From assembly GCA_029762625.1 (NCBI GenBank), contig JARVGI010000001.1:409108-473107 (forward strand): a stretch of DNA of 64,000 nt, written 5' to 3'. Positions 62,546 to 64,000 of this stretch are shown piece by piece (position 1 is the first letter of the stretch; each line of letters starts with the position of its first letter). A program made the translations under genes and the position numbers. The notes below the pieces were generated by a model. It was not told the DNA's origin, did not search any database, and saw only the letters and a program-made list of their open reading frames with translations. This DNA is from Methanomicrobiaceae archaeon (GTDB lineage Archaea; Halobacteriota; Methanomicrobia; Methanomicrobiales; Methanomicrobiaceae).

Positions 62546-64000
62546 ATGAATTTCGCTGAGTACCTGTTTGAGCACAGCGCCCGATCCGAGGGCCTCTTTC
62601 TTGCCGGCACCCGGGACGAGGTGCGCCACGACGAGCTCTTCCGGACGACGAACGCCCTCGCGGAGCACCTCTCTGCCCACTACGGCATCGACAATGACAT
62701 CCTGCTGGTCTCGGACAACGATCTCTTCTTCATCGTCTCGTACCTTGCCATCATCAAAAGCGGCAACCGGGCCCTCGTCATCGAGCCGCGCATCTCCGAC
62801 GCCGACCTCGAATCCATCCTGCAATTGTGCGATGTCGCCTGCGTCCTCGCCCAGAAAAAATATGCCCCGCGGTTCTGCGAGTGCGCAAATGTCATGGACG
62901 AATCCGTCCTCGACCGGCCCGCGCCCGACGACGCCCTCTGCGAAGCGCCGACGGATGACGACGAGACGGCCGTCGTCCTCTTCACCTCGGGGAGCACCGG
63001 CACCAAGAAGGGGGTCATGCTCTCCCACAAAAACCTCCGTGCAAACACCGAATCCATCATCCGGTTTCTCGAGCTCACCGAAAACGACCGCATCTACGCC
63101 CTCCTGCCCTTCTCCTTCACCTTCGGCACCTCCCTGCTCCACACCCACCTGCGGGTGGGGGGCAGCCTGGTGATGGGAAACTCCGTCTTTCCCGGGGCCA
63201 TCGTCACCGAGATCGACCAGTATCGGTGCACCGGGTTCGCCGGCGTGCCGAGCACCTACCAGATCCTGGCCAACAAGACCTCGTTCCTCGACCGGGAGTT
63301 CCCCCACCTGCGCTACTTCCAGCAGGCCGGGGGCCAGCTGGTCACCAGGTACCTCGCACTGATCGGCAACGCCTTCCCCGACAAGCCATTCTACGTCATG
63401 TACGGCCTCACCGAGGCGACGGCCCGCTGCTCCTATCTCCCGCCCGAGCACTTCTGGCAGAAACTCGGCTCCATCGGGAGAGGCATTCCCGGCGGCGTCC
63501 GGATCGAGGTCGTCGACGACCGGGGCCTGCCGGTCGGGCCCGGCGAGGTCGGCGAGATCGTGGTCACCGGCGACAACGTCATGCGGGGCTACTACAAGGA
63601 CCCCGACGCCACCGCGCAGGCCATCCGCAACGGCAGGCTCTACACCGGCGATCTTGCCACCGTCGACGAGGACGGCTTCGTCTACTTCCTCGAACGAAAG
63701 AGCAGCATCATCAAATCCGGCGGCTTCCGCATCTCCCCCAACGAGATCGAGGCCCTCATCAACGAAGTCGACGGCGTCTCGGTCTGCGCCGTCATCGGCG
63801 TCGCCGACGACCTCCTCGGCGAGGCCGTGGCCGCCATCGTCCGCCCGGACAACAACCACAGCAGCAACAGCAGCAACAGCAGCAACAGCAGCAACAGCAG
63901 CAACAGCAGGGCCCGCGACGCAGCGGCCGGGGCCAACCCGGGGACAATGGCCGCCAGCCATCATACATCGAATGACGAATTGCGCCGGGCCATCCTCTCG
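62546..64000 (+). CDS. AMP-forming acyl ligase / acyl-CoA synthetase, N-terminal part (runs off the edge)
   Basis: The frame is open from ATG 62546 to the window end. It is an ANL-superfamily adenylating enzyme: VLFTSGSTGTKKGVMLSHKN (P-loop-like A3 motif), FYVMYGLTEATARCS, LYTGDLATVDEDGF, ERKSSIIKSGGFRISPNEIE. The C-terminal domain is incomplete. Substrate unknown; it may activate a fatty or aromatic acid or an amino acid. After AAIVRPDNNH, about residue 438, it has five copies of Ser-Ser-Asn encoded by a 9-bp repeat, an odd insertion in the mobile C-terminal domain, then SNDELRRAIL resumes the usual sequence. Confidence 0.85.
   Translation, partial: MNFAEYLFEHSARSEGLFLAGTRDEVRHDELFRTTNALAEHLSAHYGIDNDILLVSDNDLFFIVSYLAIIKSGNRALVIEPRISDADLESILQLCDVACVLAQKKYAPRFCECANVMDESVLDRPAPDDALCEAPTDDDETAVVLFTSGSTGTKKGVMLSHKNLRANTESIIRFLELTENDRIYALLPFSFTFGTSLLHTHLRVGGSLVMGNSVFPGAIVTEIDQYRCTGFAGVPSTYQILANKTSFLDREFPHLRYFQQAGGQLVTRYLALIGNAFPDKPFYVMYGLTEATARCSYLPPEHFWQKLGSIGRGIPGGVRIEVVDDRGLPVGPGEVGEIVVTGDNVMRGYYKDPDATAQAIRNGRLYTGDLATVDEDGFVYFLERKSSIIKSGGFRISPNEIEALINEVDGVSVCAVIGVADDLLGEAVAAIVRPDNNHSSNSSNSSNSSNSSNSRARDAAAGANPGTMAASHHTSNDELRRAILS
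63860..63904 (+). repeat. In-frame (AGCAGCAAC)5 tandem repeat
   Basis: Five perfect copies of the 9-mer AGCAGCAAC, plus a partial sixth, encode (Ser-Ser-Asn)5 inside the acyl ligase. Because the unit is a multiple of three, copy-number change would keep the frame. The repeat is pure at the DNA level, unlike the surrounding GC-rich codons, so it is probably recent. Confidence 0.9.

Noticed and set aside
63860..63904. Tandem repeat considered as a CRISPR array
   Set aside because: Nine-base units with no spacers, inside a coding frame; no cas genes in the window.
62540..63964. 474-codon frame on the minus strand across the acyl ligase
   Set aside because: Antisense to a frame with clear adenylating-enzyme motifs; its start region is Val/Ala repeats produced by the 9-bp repeat read backward.

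Overview
The window is a gene-dense, GC-rich stretch of euryarchaeal chromosome, most likely from a methanogen of the order Methanomicrobiales. The archaeal signs are TFE, CDC48/VAT, an Lsm protein, archease-RtcB, SecF before SecD, AglJ-type glycosylation, a CAU tRNA with an intron at 37/38, and TATA boxes about 26 nt ahead of many start codons (leaderless style). The methanogen signs are methanogenesis marker 8 (DUF2099), F420H2:NADP oxidoreductase, DUF2111, DUF2551, the two-subunit pyruvate carboxylase, and multi-PAS/GAF sensor kinases. I see no insertion sequence, prophage or CRISPR array. The assignment to order is inference.

Layout. 0-2 kb: end of TFE alpha, an HD hydrolase, an ACT-domain regulator, tRNA-Leu(GAG), a HEAT-repeat protein. 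2-12 kb (minus): four signalling genes, namely a membrane PAS histidine kinase, a stand-alone response regulator, a hybrid protein that has lost both phospho-acceptor residues, and a 1442-residue multi-PAS kinase related to it. 12-18 kb: TspO, HAD phosphatase, marker 8, a DUF1624 membrane protein, adenine deaminase with a lipoprotein, and a Ras-like GTPase. 18.7-23.1 kb: a chemosensory operon (ParA-like ATPase, soluble MCP, CheW, CheR) without CheA. 23-33 kb: small membrane and zinc proteins, a DHH/S1 nuclease, a PhoU-TrkA_C protein paired with an MgtE-like transporter, RNase Z, a TIM-barrel protein, a P-loop kinase and an NrdG-like radical SAM enzyme.

33-41 kb is metabolic: thiC, aroD, a CMD protein, a 5-formyl-THF cyclo-ligase, cdc48, then two unrelated fructose-bisphosphatases side by side. 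The second, of the archaeal aldolase/phosphatase family, has substitutions at four expected metal ligands. 41-48 kb: Lsm, a winged-helix/cysteine-cluster protein resembling the TFE-beta/RPC39 tail, a pilin-like protein, endonuclease V with Asp-to-Asn in the active site, CutA, a phosphoesterase, small zinc proteins, DUF99, a glycosyltransferase, a class II aldolase, F420H2:NADP oxidoreductase and thioredoxin. 48-55 kb: secFD, DUF2551, archease-rtcB plus an overlapping unknown gene, and DUF2111.

54.3-61.3 kb is a coherent biotin module: birA, a BirA-type operator overlapping the bioY promoter, bioY, two ECF ATPases, ecfT, then pycB and pycA, whose product carries the biotin. The window ends with an intron-containing tRNA-Met, a membrane protein, and the start of an AMP-forming acyl ligase that carries a pure 9-bp in-frame tandem repeat encoding Ser-Ser-Asn.

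Small genes found by reading frames directly are at 15276-15587, 24486-24647 (TTG start), 33013-33159 (weak) and 44177-44314. The parA-like gene has no in-frame ATG, GTG or TTG ahead of its Walker A motif.
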